From contig JADZEB010000022.1 in assembly GCA_020850755.1 (NCBI GenBank), positions 80,581-144,580 of the forward strand: DNA of 64,000 bases, read 5' to 3'. The notes under the pieces were generated by a model, which searched no databases, was not told where the DNA came from, and saw nothing but the letters and a program-made list of their open reading frames with translations. The DNA is from Alphaproteobacteria bacterium (GTDB lineage Bacteria; Pseudomonadota; Alphaproteobacteria; Acetobacterales; Acetobacteraceae). The position numbers were made by a program, and so were the translations under genes. How positions within the stretch are numbered: the first letter of the stretch is position 1; each line of letters opens with the position of its first letter. Shown here one piece after another: positions 28,532-37,309 of this stretch.

Positions 28532-29659
28532 ATGGCCCTCTGTCGCCTTGCCCGCCGTGCGGGCGCTCCCGTCCTGACGGTCCTGCTGCCGCTGGTTGTT
28601 GGTGCTTGCGCCAATGGCGGGCTGTTCGGCCCCGAGCGTGGCTCGGGCGAGCGTGTCGAGATCGCACCGGGCCCGTCCGAAACCAGGGGCGGCGGCAGTG
28701 CCGTCGGGCGCACGGGCACCGTGGTGGGCGCGCGCGTGAGCCAGTTGCGTGCCGATCTGTCCTCCTTGCAGGGCCAGGTGCGCGCCCAGGTCGCCGAACG
28801 CCAGCAGATCCGCGCCGCCGCCACCGCCAACGCGGCCCGCTACCAGGCCAACATCGCCCAAATCAATTCGCGACTCCAGGTCGGCACCACGCCCGGCAAC
28901 CCGGAGCTGGTCGAGCAGTGGAACCAGGCGCAGCGCGACCTCAGCCTGATCGAGGATGATACGCGACGCCTGAACGCGCTCTCGGCACGCGTGGCGCAAA
29001 GCTCCTCCTTTGCGGGCTTCGTGCTGGAATCGGCGCGCGCCGCCTATGGCCTGTCCGGTGCGGTCGAGCAGGATCATCGCGACCTCGCCACGATCGAGGA
29101 CGAGACGAACCGCACCCTGGTCGAAGTCGATCGCCTGCTCAACGAGTTGTCCGAGGATGTGAACCGCCAGACCGCCTCGGTGGCATCCGAGCGGCGCAAC
29201 CTCTCCGCGCTGTCGGTCGCGATCCAGAGCGGCCAGATCTTCGGCATGAGCCTTGCCAATCGCGCCAGCCTTGCCCCGCTCGCCGCGGGCGGGGCGCGGG
29301 CCAGCGGCCAGCCGCGCGCGCTCGGCCGTACCAGCCGCGGTGCCGTCACCGGCACCAGCCGTCCACTGGTGGTGATCCGGTTCGATGGCGGGCGCACCCC
29401 TGACTACCAGCAGCCGCTTTACGATGCCGTCGCCCGCGCGCTTGAGCGGCGACCGGGCGCGACCTTCGACATCGTCGCGGTCAGCCCTTCCGAGGGCCGC
29501 CCGGCCGACCTTGCGCGCGGCGCCAACCAGTCGCGCCGCAACGCTGAGGGCGTGCTGCGCACGCTGGTGGAGATGGGCATGCCGTCGGAACGCGTCGGCC
29601 TTTCCGGCGCGCAAAGCCGTGCAACCCAGGGCAGCGAGGTTCACGTCTACGTCCGCTGA
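28532..29659 (+). CDS. Outer-membrane-type lipoprotein with coiled coil and OmpA-like C-terminus
   Basis: The 375-residue product has a lipoprotein signal (LPLVVGAC, lipid Cys26). Residues 65-235 are rich in Gln, Ala, Arg and Asp with heptad-like spacing, likely a coiled coil. A Gly/Ala/Arg linker covers 255-290. The last 90 residues resemble an OmpA-like peptidoglycan-binding domain (LVVIRFDGG, ANQSRRNAEGVLRTLVEMGMPSERVGLSG, SEVHVYVR), though the usual closing NRRVE is altered. I infer a periplasmic or envelope-anchoring role. I chose the ATG at 28532 because it gives a proper lipobox and has GAAAGAAAG upstream. It is not a family I can name. Confidence 0.75.
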   Translation: MALCRLARRAGAPVLTVLLPLVVGACANGGLFGPERGSGERVEIAPGPSETRGGGSAVGRTGTVVGARVSQLRADLSSLQGQVRAQVAERQQIRAAATANAARYQANIAQINSRLQVGTTPGNPELVEQWNQAQRDLSLIEDDTRRLNALSARVAQSSSFAGFVLESARAAYGLSGAVEQDHRDLATIEDETNRTLVEVDRLLNELSEDVNRQTASVASERRNLSALSVAIQSGQIFGMSLANRASLAPLAAGGARASGQPRALGRTSRGAVTGTSRPLVVIRFDGGRTPDYQQPLYDAVARALERRPGATFDIVAVSPSEGRPADLARGANQSRRNAEGVLRTLVEMGMPSERVGLSGAQSRATQGSEVHVYVR

Positions 29660-29893
29660 GTCCTCCGCTGGCCCGGGCGCGGGCGCCCACTGCCGGGCCG
29701 GAGTGGGCGACCGTCAGACCGGCCTCCGGTTCCCCCCGCTTCCCCCGCCGCGCCGCCCCATGCCGCGCCGCCCCATGCCGCACCGGCTGCAAGCCTCGGC
29801 CGTCCGCCAGCGCGCCCCGCTGGCCCGGCCGCGGGCCACGCCGGACGGGGTGCGATCACATCCTGCCGCCCTCGCCTGCCTTCCGTCGCGCCG

Positions 29894-30862
29894 ATGACCG
29901 AGTCCCGCCCCGCCGCCTGGCCTGACCAGCGCGGCACTTCCCTGCCCAGTACGCCACGCACCGGCGAAATGCGCCTGGGCATGAGCATGCTGGTGCTGGT
30001 GGCTCTCGGCTGGGGCTTCACCTGGCCGGTGGTGCGCTACCTGCTGAGCGAGTTCGCCCCAATCACCATGCGCGCCCTGATGTGCCTGGTCGCGATCGCC
30101 GGGCTTGGGCTGACGGCAATCGCGCATGGCGACTCGCTGCGCATCGCGCGCCGGCACTGGGGCTCGCTGGCGGCAGCGTCGTTCCTCAACATGACCGTGT
30201 GGATCCTTGGCACCACCTATGGCGTGGCGCTGCTCTCGGCCTCGGAGGCGGTGATCCTCGCCTACACGACGCCGGTCTGGGTGGCGATCATCGCCTGGCC
30301 GGTCCTGGGCGAGCGCCCGACCGGGCGGCGGCTGCTGGCGCTCGCGCTCGGGCTGGCGGGCGTATTCCTGGTCATGGCCGGGCGCGACGGGGCCGGCCCC
30401 GCGACCACCGCCACCGGCGCCGAGGCGGACTTCATGCTGCGGCTGATCGGCGGTGCCGCGACCATAACGGGTTCGATCGGCTTCGCGCTGGGCACGGTGT
30501 TGACCAAGCGCGCGCGCTGGAACATCGGCGTCGTGTCGGCGACCTTCTGGCAGACGCTGATCGGCACCGTGCCGGTGGCGATCCTGGCCCCGATCATCGA
30601 GCACCAGCCGCTCGGCCCGGTCAGCCTGACCGCATGGCTGGTGCTGGCGGCGCAGGGGCTGATCGGCCTTTGCGGCTGCTACCTGCTCTGGTTCCGGGCG
30701 CTGACCATCCTGCCTGCCGGCGTGCAATCGATCGGCAGCCTGATGGTGCCGGTGTTCGGCGTGCTGATCAGCGCCGTGTGGCTGGCCGAGCCGATCACCC
30801 TGGCCAAGCTGGCCGCCCTTGGCCTGACACTGGCCGGGGTGGCGCTGGCGGCACGTAGCTAG
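29894..30862 (+). CDS. DMT superfamily transporter (EamA family)
   Basis: This 322-residue protein has ten hydrophobic segments in two EamA repeats. Repeat 1 begins VLVALGWGFTWPVVRYLLSE and contains LSASEAVILAYTTPVWVAIIAWPVLGERPTGRRLLAL; repeat 2 ends LMVPVFGVLISAVWLAEPITLAKLAALGLTLAGVALA. The family exports amino acids and other metabolites; the substrate is not predictable. The first 30 residues are polar and unconserved, so methionine 26 or 30 may be the true start. The 234 bp upstream hold no gene. Confidence 0.9.
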   Translation: MTESRPAAWPDQRGTSLPSTPRTGEMRLGMSMLVLVALGWGFTWPVVRYLLSEFAPITMRALMCLVAIAGLGLTAIAHGDSLRIARRHWGSLAAASFLNMTVWILGTTYGVALLSASEAVILAYTTPVWVAIIAWPVLGERPTGRRLLALALGLAGVFLVMAGRDGAGPATTATGAEADFMLRLIGGAATITGSIGFALGTVLTKRARWNIGVVSATFWQTLIGTVPVAILAPIIEHQPLGPVSLTAWLVLAAQGLIGLCGCYLLWFRALTILPAGVQSIGSLMVPVFGVLISAVWLAEPITLAKLAALGLTLAGVALAARS

Positions 30863-30887
30863 GGCGGGGGCCGCCCCGGTCGCGCGT

Positions 30888-31604
30888 TCAGGTCATCGCG
30901 GCGGCGACTTCCTCGAGCCGGTCGCGATGCTTGAGGTGGACCCTATCGGTCCCCTCCATCACGATCGCGCCCGCCTTGCGCAGGCTGGACAGGGTGCGGC
31001 TGACCGTCTCGATGGTCAGGCCGAGATAATCGCCGATATCGGTCCGGCTCATCGGCAGGTGGACGGGATCGACCTTCTCGCCGCGCCGTTCCTGCCCGCG
31101 CGCGAGCATGAGGAGGAAGCTCACGATCTTCTCCTCGGCGGTCTTCCGGCCGAGAAGCAGCATCTGGTCCTGGGCGGCGACCAGCTCGTCCATGGCGAGT
31201 GCGAGCAGCCGGCGGTCGAGCTTGGGCATCCGCTCGCGCAGCACATCGAGCTTGCGCCGCGGGAAGCGGCACAGCTTCACGTCGGTGACGGCCTCGGCGG
31301 TATAGACATACTCGGAATTGACCGCGAGCCCGAGGAAATCGCCCGGGAACATGAACCCCGTGATCTGCCGTCGCCCATCGCCCAACAGCTTGTAAAGCTT
31401 GATGGATCCCCTGGTGACGTTGAACACGTGCTCGGCCGGGTCGCCCTCATGGAACAGGGGCGCATGGGCGGACAGCTCGACATCGGTCAGGATGTCGACA
31501 AGCTGGTGCAGTTCCTCGGGGGCCAGGGCGCCGCACATGCCGCGCTCGCGCGTTTCGCACGCCGCACACGGCATCGGCCCGCAGTTCAACCGCGAGGACA
31601 CCAT
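30888..31604 (-). CDS. FNR/FnrN-type oxygen-sensing Crp family regulator
   Basis: This 238-residue regulator has an N-terminal cysteine cluster (C8, C13, C16, C24; MPCAACETRERGMC is the C-x2-C-x7-C form of rhizobial FnrN). A cNMP-like barrel follows with C112 in VKLCRFPRRKL, aligned with C122 of E. coli FNR. The helix-turn-helix ends in DYLGLTIETVSRTLSSLRKAG, where E--SR is the FNR recognition pattern. These residues should hold an oxygen-labile [4Fe-4S] cluster. I chose the ATG at 31604; an earlier ATG at 31670 is possible. The near-consensus FNR box at 31808 lies in the divergent promoter region and could feed back on this gene. Confidence 0.9.
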   Translation of the reverse strand: MVSSRLNCGPMPCAACETRERGMCGALAPEELHQLVDILTDVELSAHAPLFHEGDPAEHVFNVTRGSIKLYKLLGDGRRQITGFMFPGDFLGLAVNSEYVYTAEAVTDVKLCRFPRRKLDVLRERMPKLDRRLLALAMDELVAAQDQMLLLGRKTAEEKIVSFLLMLARGQERRGEKVDPVHLPMSRTDIGDYLGLTIETVSRTLSSLRKAGAIVMEGTDRVHLKHRDRLEEVAAAMT

Positions 31605-31807
31605 CCGGACGCCATCATGCGCACCCACACACAGCCTCCATAGCCCAATCCGGCGGGCGCCCCGTCGCATCGCGGCGATCGCCCCGCCCCCCAAGGGGGC
31701 GCCAGCACTATACGGGACCGTCCTGATCCGACAATCTGCCCCACCCAACATTAGCGGGCGCTGTTGCAAGTATCATCGACCGGCAGCGTCCGGCGCGCAA
31801 GCCCTGA

Positions 31808-31821
31808 TTGATCCAGGTCAA
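31808..31821 (+). promoter_or_regulatory. FNR box (near consensus)
   Basis: TTGAT-CCAG-GTCAA matches the FNR/FixK consensus TTGAT-N4-ATCAA at nine of ten fixed bases. Its centre (31814.5) is 41.5 bp upstream of base 31856, the first base of the downstream ATG. AAGTAT at 31845-31850 could be the -10 element. This is the spacing of a class II FNR-activated promoter and would give a leaderless or nearly leaderless transcript. It lies 204 bp upstream of the divergent FNR gene. Confidence 0.6.
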
Positions 31822-31855
31822 CGCATCCGGTTGCAATCCGGACGAAGTATTCCGC

Positions 31856-32359
31856 ATGGGAGTCGATGCCCCGCCGAGAGCCTACCGTGCCCGCGCCCTG
31901 CCAGTGAGCAAGGTGGCGCAGGCTTACCCGTTGGTGCAGGCCGCCGTGCCGGGCATCACGCTTGAACGTTGGCGTTCCTTCTACGAAAGCATCGAGCATC
32001 TGGCCCAGGTGTCGGCCAAGCGGCAGGGCCAGGATGCTGCTGGCGTCATGGCGATCGAGGATACGCGCGGCTATCTGCGCGGCCTGTTCAGCTATCGGGT
32101 CGGCCCGGATCTGCGCCATGGCGCCACGCTGACCGTCGCCGACATCATCATTCTCGATCTGTTCGACGCCGAAAGCGTGGCCGAGGTGCTGCTGGAGGCG
32201 ATCGAGGTTCTGGCCCGCGCCCTGGGCTGCGCCGGCGTGCATGCCCTGCTGCCGATGGAAGCCGAGGCACTACGCATGCGCCTGCAACGCGAGGGGCTGC
32301 GGGCCGAGGCCCTGGTGCTCTGCTCGGTCAAGCCGCTGTCGAGGATGGACGGCGCCTAG
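31856..32359 (+). CDS. Hypothetical protein, weakly GNAT-like, under FNR box
   Basis: This 167-residue protein has no motif I can identify with confidence. It opens with YRARALPVSKVAQAYPLVQAAVPGITLERW, a pattern like the first strand and helix of GNAT acetyltransferases, and has alternating beta-strand and helix signals (AGVMAIEDTRGYLRGLFSYRVGP, LTVADIIILDLFDAESVAEVLLEAIEVLARALGC in segments). The acetyl-CoA loop R/QxxGxG/A is not visible, so the fold assignment is tentative. It lies right after an FNR box, diverging from the FNR gene, which suggests a role under low oxygen. No ribosome site precedes the ATG. Confidence 0.6.
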   Translation: MGVDAPPRAYRARALPVSKVAQAYPLVQAAVPGITLERWRSFYESIEHLAQVSAKRQGQDAAGVMAIEDTRGYLRGLFSYRVGPDLRHGATLTVADIIILDLFDAESVAEVLLEAIEVLARALGCAGVHALLPMEAEALRMRLQREGLRAEALVLCSVKPLSRMDGA

Positions 32360-32544
32360 GGCGGGGTCCGCGCCGGCGCGGGGAATGGCCGGAATGACGC
32401 GCGGTCCTTTGGGCGGCGCCAAGGCGTAGCCGGCTGCTGCCCTGCCGCGGGGGCGCTTGACTGCATCGACCGGGCACCCATGTCCCGTTCGCTGCGCGCA
32501 GGGCCGGCCCCGGGGGCCGGACGAGAGGAACGGAGTGCCGGCCC

Positions 32545-33819
32545 TTGAACAATCCCACGCTTGCCGCCCATCTGCCGCCGCCGCCCAGAGTGGCAGCGGC
32601 GGCCGCCATTGCCCATGCGTCGCTATCGCCCGGCGATCGGCCGGCGCTGCGCCTTCTGCCCGGCCATGACCGGCGGGTGCGGGCCGGGCACCCCTGGGTG
32701 TTCTCGAACGAGCTCTCCTTCACCCCGGCCATGCGCGCCATGGCGCCCGGCAGCGCGGTGCGGCTGGAATCGGCCAGCGGCGGGCCGCTCGGCCTGTTCG
32801 GCTTCAACCCGCATTCGCTGATCGCCGCCCGGCGCCTCGCCGAGGATCCCGCCGCCGCGCTCGATGCCGGCTTCTTCGCCGCCCGGCTGGATCGGGCGCT
32901 GGCGCTGCGCAGCCGCCTGTTCACCGCGCCCTATTACCGGCTGGTCCATGCCGAGGCGGACGGGCTGCCCGGCCTGATCGTCGATCGCTTCGACGATGTG
33001 CTGATCGTGCAGCAGAACGCGGCGATCATGGCGGCGCTGGAAGCGCCGTTGCTGGCCGCCCTGCGCGAGCATCTCAGCCCGCGCGCGATCGTGCTGCGCA
33101 ACGACGCCGCCGTGCGCAGCCTGGAGGGCCTGGCCGAGGAGGTGCGGGTGGCCGAAGGCGCGCCGGGCGATGCACCGATCCTTGTGCGCGAGAACGGGGT
33201 CGCCTTTCCGGTCGATCCCTTGTCGGGGCAGAAGACCGGCTGGTTCTACGACCAGCGTCCGAACCGCGATCGCATCGCCGCCCTGTGCGCCGGCGCGCGC
33301 GTGCTCGACGCCTATTGCCACACCGGCGCCTTCGGGCTGCGTGCGGCCGGTGCGGGCGCGGCGCAGGTGCTGATGCTCGATCGCTCGGAGCCGGCCCTGG
33401 CGCTGGCGCGGGCGGCGGCCGCGCGCAACGGCCTGGCCGACCGGGTCGAGTTCCGCCGCGCCGAGGCCTTCGCCGAGCTGGAGCGGATGGGTCAGGCCGG
33501 CGAACGATTCGACGTGGTGATCTGCGATCCGCCGGCATTCGTGAAGTCGCGCAGGGACCATGCCAGCGGCGTGCGCGGCTACGGCAAGCTCGCGCGGCTG
33601 GCGGCGAGGCTGGTGGCGCCGGGCGGGTTCCTGTTCCTCGCTTCCTGCTCGCACCATGTCGCGCCCGAGGAACTGGCCGAGCAGATCGCGCGCGGGCTGC
33701 ACCAGGCCGGACGGGCGGGTCGCATCCTCGGCAGCTACGGTGCCGGGCCGGATCATCCGGTGCACCCGGCCCTGCCGGAGAGCGCCTACCTCAAGGCGCA
33801 GCTCCTGGCGCTGGACTGA
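32545..33819 (+). CDS. RlmI-like 23S rRNA cytosine methyltransferase
   Basis: This 424-residue protein has an N-terminal PUA-like domain (LLPGHDRRVRAGHPWVFSNEL) and a C-terminal Rossmann methyltransferase: SGQKTGWFYDQRPNR, VLDAYCHTGAFGLRAAGAGA, VICDPPAFVKSRRD and FLASCSHHV with the catalytic Cys. This is the RlmI/RlmK-like class that makes m5C in large-subunit rRNA (E. coli RlmI 396 residues). The TTG at 32545 is the most upstream start, with GAGGAACGGAG before it; no ATG occurs before the PUA core, so a non-ATG start is needed. It is followed by the convergent DUF547 gene after 7 bp. Confidence 0.88.
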   Translation: MNNPTLAAHLPPPPRVAAAAAIAHASLSPGDRPALRLLPGHDRRVRAGHPWVFSNELSFTPAMRAMAPGSAVRLESASGGPLGLFGFNPHSLIAARRLAEDPAAALDAGFFAARLDRALALRSRLFTAPYYRLVHAEADGLPGLIVDRFDDVLIVQQNAAIMAALEAPLLAALREHLSPRAIVLRNDAAVRSLEGLAEEVRVAEGAPGDAPILVRENGVAFPVDPLSGQKTGWFYDQRPNRDRIAALCAGARVLDAYCHTGAFGLRAAGAGAAQVLMLDRSEPALALARAAAARNGLADRVEFRRAEAFAELERMGQAGERFDVVICDPPAFVKSRRDHASGVRGYGKLARLAARLVAPGGFLFLASCSHHVAPEELAEQIARGLHQAGRAGRILGSYGAGPDHPVHPALPESAYLKAQLLALD

Positions 33820-33826
33820 GGCGCCA

Positions 33827-34717
33827 TCAGGCCCCCGCCTGCCAGCGGTTCAGGCGCCAGTCATAGGCGTGGCTGTCATAGCCCGCGCGGCCGGCAAGCC
33901 GCGCGGCCAGCGCCGGTTCGGCCAGGCCCGTGACATGCGCCAGGATCGCGCGCTCGCTGCCATCGCCGAAATCGGCGGCGAACCAGTGGTAGATCGAGGA
34001 CACCACCAGCCGCCCGCGCGCATCGATGCGCGCCGCGCGCGGATGGTTGACGAAGGCCCGCGCCGCCCTGTCCAGCGTGGCATCCAGGCTCGCGGCGCGG
34101 AAGGCGCGCGGCTGCAGGTCGGGGCAGCCAAGCGCGGCGCAGTTCACCGCATAGTGGATGCGCGCATCGCGCCAGATCGGGCGCAGGATGCGATGCTCGA
34201 TATCGTCGAGCGACAGCGCCTCGCCCGCCACGCGCGCGACCTTCGCCCCCCACGGCCCGATCGCGAACAGGCCGGGCGAGGTGCGGATGTCGCGGATGCT
34301 CTCGACCGGGTAACGATCGAGCACGGTCGCTACCGTGAGCGCGTTGTAGAGATTGATCCAGTAGGCCATCTGCTCGGGCCGAGCGAGGGCATCGACATCG
34401 GTCGCCTGCAAGGCGTCGAGATAGCGGCGGAGCGCGGCCGGGGCGCCGGCGGCCTTGGCCTCGGCATAGGCGAAGCGGGCGATGCCGTCGGCGCCGCGGC
34501 GGTGGTGCGCGGCCAGGATCGCGTCCCAGGGCGCGTGATCGACGCGGCGGGTGGACGCCGCATCGTGGCGCTGCCAGCGCGGCCACAGCTCGGCGCGCGG
34601 CGCGGCGGCGGCGGGACGAGGGGCGATGCCGGCAAGGCCGAGCCCGATCGCCGCGCCAAGCAGAACACGGCGCGAGAGCGGACAAGCGGCCCCGTTGGCC
34701 TGATCGGTCGCGGACAT
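33827..34717 (-). CDS. DUF547 family protein with Tat signal
   Basis: This 296-residue protein starts with a twin-arginine signal (LSRRVLLGAAIGLGLAGIA) and an AAAAP cleavage region. The body is DUF547: RRYLDALQATDVDALARPEQMAYWINLYNALTV in parts, VLDRYPVESIRDI, LSLDDIEHRILRP, RIHYAVNCAALGCPDL and FVNHPRAARID. The conserved Cys of NCAALGCP hints at a thiol-dependent or transglutaminase-like fold, but no activity is known. It should act in the periplasm. It lies 116 bp downstream of tam. Confidence 0.88.
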   Translation of the reverse strand: MSATDQANGAACPLSRRVLLGAAIGLGLAGIAPRPAAAAPRAELWPRWQRHDAASTRRVDHAPWDAILAAHHRRGADGIARFAYAEAKAAGAPAALRRYLDALQATDVDALARPEQMAYWINLYNALTVATVLDRYPVESIRDIRTSPGLFAIGPWGAKVARVAGEALSLDDIEHRILRPIWRDARIHYAVNCAALGCPDLQPRAFRAASLDATLDRAARAFVNHPRAARIDARGRLVVSSIYHWFAADFGDGSERAILAHVTGLAEPALAARLAGRAGYDSHAYDWRLNRWQAGA

Positions 34718-34833
34718 GCTGTTCTCCCGGCGCGGTTACGAAATACCGATGCCGGGAACCTAGCCACGCCGCGCACAGCCTCAACTGACGAGGACGTGAC
34801 TCACGGCCTCGTGATCGCCGGGTGCGCGCGGAT

Positions 34834-35601
34834 CTACAGCACCGCGACGATGAACAGCCGGCGGAAAGGGAACAGCGTCTTGCCGTCGGGCTGGGCCGGG
34901 AAGTGCGGCGCCACCGCGCGCGCATACTCGGCCACGAAGGCCGCGCGCTCGGCCGCGTCGAGCGGGTCGAGGAAGGGCCGCAGCGAGGTGCCCTTGGCCC
35001 ATTCCACCACCGGGTCGGGGCCTTCCAGCACCTGCTGGTAGATCGTCGTCCAGATGTCGAGCCGGGAGACGCGCGGTCGCAGCAGGTCGTAATACTGCGC
35101 GGCGGTAAGGATCGGGCGCGCGGGGTCGACATTGCGCAGCTTCCCCGCCCACGGCCCCTTCGCCGCCACCTCGCCTTGCAGGCGGCGGAAGGGATTGTCG
35201 TGCATGTCGGGCATCTGCACTGCCAGCACCCCGCCCGGCGCCAGCCCGGACAGGAGATGCGGGAACAGCGTCTCGTGCCCGCCGAGCCATTGCAGCGCGG
35301 CGTTGGAATAGAGCACATCCGCCTTGGGGTCGGGCCGCCAGCGGTTGAGGTCGGCCTTCTGCCATGTGATGGCCGGCGCCGTCTCGCGCGCCTTGGCCAG
35401 CATCGCCTCGGAGGAGTCGATGCCGGTCACCGCCGCGCCCGGCCAGCGCCCGGCCAGGATGCGCGTGACATTGCCCGCCCCGCAGCCGAGATCGACCACG
35501 CGCGCGGGCGAGGCATGCGGAACCTGCGCCAGCAGATCGAGCGCGGGGCGGAGCCGGAGATCGCCGAACTTGAGATACTGCGCGGGGTCCCAACTGGTCA
35601 T
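34834..35601 (-). CDS. tam: Trans-aconitate 2-methyltransferase
   Basis: Tam methylates trans-aconitate with S-adenosylmethionine, relieving inhibition of the citric acid cycle. The 255-residue product (E. coli 252) has WDPAQYLKFGDLRLRPALDLL, the SAM motif VVDLGCGAGNVTRIL, GIDSSEAMLAKAR, ADVLYSNAALQWL and LAVQMPDMHDNPFRRLQ. The C-terminal FLDPLDAAERAAFVAEY and FPFRRLFIVA blocks are also conserved. The ATG at 35601 sits directly before the conserved opening. Confidence 0.93.
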   Translation of the reverse strand: MTSWDPAQYLKFGDLRLRPALDLLAQVPHASPARVVDLGCGAGNVTRILAGRWPGAAVTGIDSSEAMLAKARETAPAITWQKADLNRWRPDPKADVLYSNAALQWLGGHETLFPHLLSGLAPGGVLAVQMPDMHDNPFRRLQGEVAAKGPWAGKLRNVDPARPILTAAQYYDLLRPRVSRLDIWTTIYQQVLEGPDPVVEWAKGTSLRPFLDPLDAAERAAFVAEYARAVAPHFPAQPDGKTLFPFRRLFIVAVL

Positions 35602-35704
35602 GGCGGCGCCTTGCTCCTGGCACGGAACGCGGAAACGGGCAGATGCGTGGCGCGGTGATAGCCCGCAGCGCGGCGCGCGGCAACCGGGCCAGGCGACAGT
35701 CGGG

Positions 35705-37186
35705 CTAGGCCACGGCCGGCGGGCGTTGCGGCGCGGCCGGGCCGGTGGCGAGCGAAAGAGCCGCCCCGGTCGCCGCGCCGGGATTGAGCGGCAGGGACAG
35801 GCGGAAGCGCGTGCCCGAAGCCCCCGTCGCGGCCAGCTCGATATCACCGCCATGCGCGCGCATCAGGTCGCGCGCGATCGCGAGCCCGAGCCCGGTCGAG
35901 CCATGCCCCGAGGCGGTGAAGGGGCGGAACAGGTTGGCGCGCACGCGCTCGGGCAGGCCGGGCCCGTCATCGGCAAGCGTGATCTCCAGCATCTCGCCCG
36001 CCGGTGCGGCGGCAACGGCAACGTCGCGCGCGCCCGCCTCCCAGGCATTGCGCACGAGGTTGACGAAGACGCGGAAAAGCTGCTCGCGGTCGGCCGCGAC
36101 GATCAGCGCCTCGTCCACCTTGTTCGTGAAGCTGCCCGCGCGCGGCCCGGCGCCGGCAGCGGCCGCCTCTGCCGCCTCTGCCAGGAGCGGGCGCAGCCCG
36201 AAGCGGTCGAGCACGAGCGGCGGCGGCCCTTCGCGCGCGTAATCGAGCGTCGCGGTGCAGAGCCGCACCGCGCGGTCGATCGCATCGAGCAGGCGCGGCG
36301 CGGACTGGCGCACGGCCGGATCGGCGCTCGCGCTGATGCGGTCGGACACCAGCACGGCAGTGGCCAGGATGCCGCGCAGGTCATGGCTGATCTTCGCCAC
36401 CGCCGTGCCAAGCGCGGCCAGCCGCGTCTTCTGCCACAGGGCGCCGCGCAGTTCCTCCTGCATGCGGGCCAGCTCGCGCGCGGCAAGCCCGATCTCGTCC
36501 TCGCGCCGGCGCGGGTCCCTGGCGCCGGCGGCGAAGGGCGAGACGGCGGCCTCCGGGTTGGCGCGGAAGCTCGCGATCGCGTCGGTAAGGCGGCGCACCG
36601 GGCGCACCATCAGCCAGGCGAGCGCGAGATAGACCAGCGCCGCGGTGATGGTGGCGATCAGGATCGAGAGCAGCAGGATGCGCCAGGCGAAGTCGCGGAT
36701 CGCATGCTGCAGGGGCGCCTCGCGCAGCGCCACTTCCACCAGCGTATCCGCCTCCTTGGGCGACTGGCCGAGCACGCGCAGCACGCGGTCCTCGGTGCGG
36801 GCCAGCACGGCGAAGGAGTCCATGATCGCGCCCATGAAGCCGGTCTCGCGCAGGTCGATCTCGGCATCGACCGGCGGCGGCATGTCGCCCGCCAGCGCAA
36901 GCACGCGCCGCCCCGGCTTGCGCAGCGAGACCATCAGCGCCCCGGCATGGCGCAGGAGCTGGCGTTCCAGCTCCGGGCTGACCATGTTGTCTGGCGTGGC
37001 CTCCAGCGCCAGCGCGGCAAGGTGCGCGGAGGCGACCCGCTCCTCGAGCCAGGTGATGCGATAGCGCGCGACCGAGGGCGCGAAGATCAGCACCTCGCTC
37101 AGCATCACGAACAGGATGGTAAGCACCAGGAGCCGCGCCGACAGGCTGCGGCCGGGCTTGACATAGTCGAGCACGGGCCGGCGCAT
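35705..37186 (-). CDS. Membrane sensor histidine kinase (orphan)
   Basis: This 493-residue kinase has two membrane segments (about 15-40 and 168-195) enclosing a periplasmic domain of about 125 residues, then HAMP (RPVRRLTDAIASF). The phosphoacceptor is His268 in AKISHDLRGILATAVL. The ATPase has NLVRNAWEAGA (N box), ADDGPGLPE (G1), FTASGHGSTGLGLAIARDLMRAHGG and a normal end. No response regulator lies beside it, so the partner is elsewhere. The periplasmic sensor resembles nothing I can name. 3-hydroxybutyrate dehydrogenase lies 123 bp upstream on the same strand. Confidence 0.92.
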   Translation of the reverse strand: MRRPVLDYVKPGRSLSARLLVLTILFVMLSEVLIFAPSVARYRITWLEERVASAHLAALALEATPDNMVSPELERQLLRHAGALMVSLRKPGRRVLALAGDMPPPVDAEIDLRETGFMGAIMDSFAVLARTEDRVLRVLGQSPKEADTLVEVALREAPLQHAIRDFAWRILLLSILIATITAALVYLALAWLMVRPVRRLTDAIASFRANPEAAVSPFAAGARDPRRREDEIGLAARELARMQEELRGALWQKTRLAALGTAVAKISHDLRGILATAVLVSDRISASADPAVRQSAPRLLDAIDRAVRLCTATLDYAREGPPPLVLDRFGLRPLLAEAAEAAAAGAGPRAGSFTNKVDEALIVAADREQLFRVFVNLVRNAWEAGARDVAVAAAPAGEMLEITLADDGPGLPERVRANLFRPFTASGHGSTGLGLAIARDLMRAHGGDIELAATGASGTRFRLSLPLNPGAATGAALSLATGPAAPQRPPAVA

Positions 37187-37309
37187 CAGCGCACCTTGCG
37201 GCGGGCAGCGCGGGGGGATGCGACGCGGCAGGACACGGCATGCCCCGCGCGCCCCCTGCCGTGCTGTCTTGCTGCCTCGGTGCCGCGTGCCTCTGCCATC
37301 GCCTGCCCC

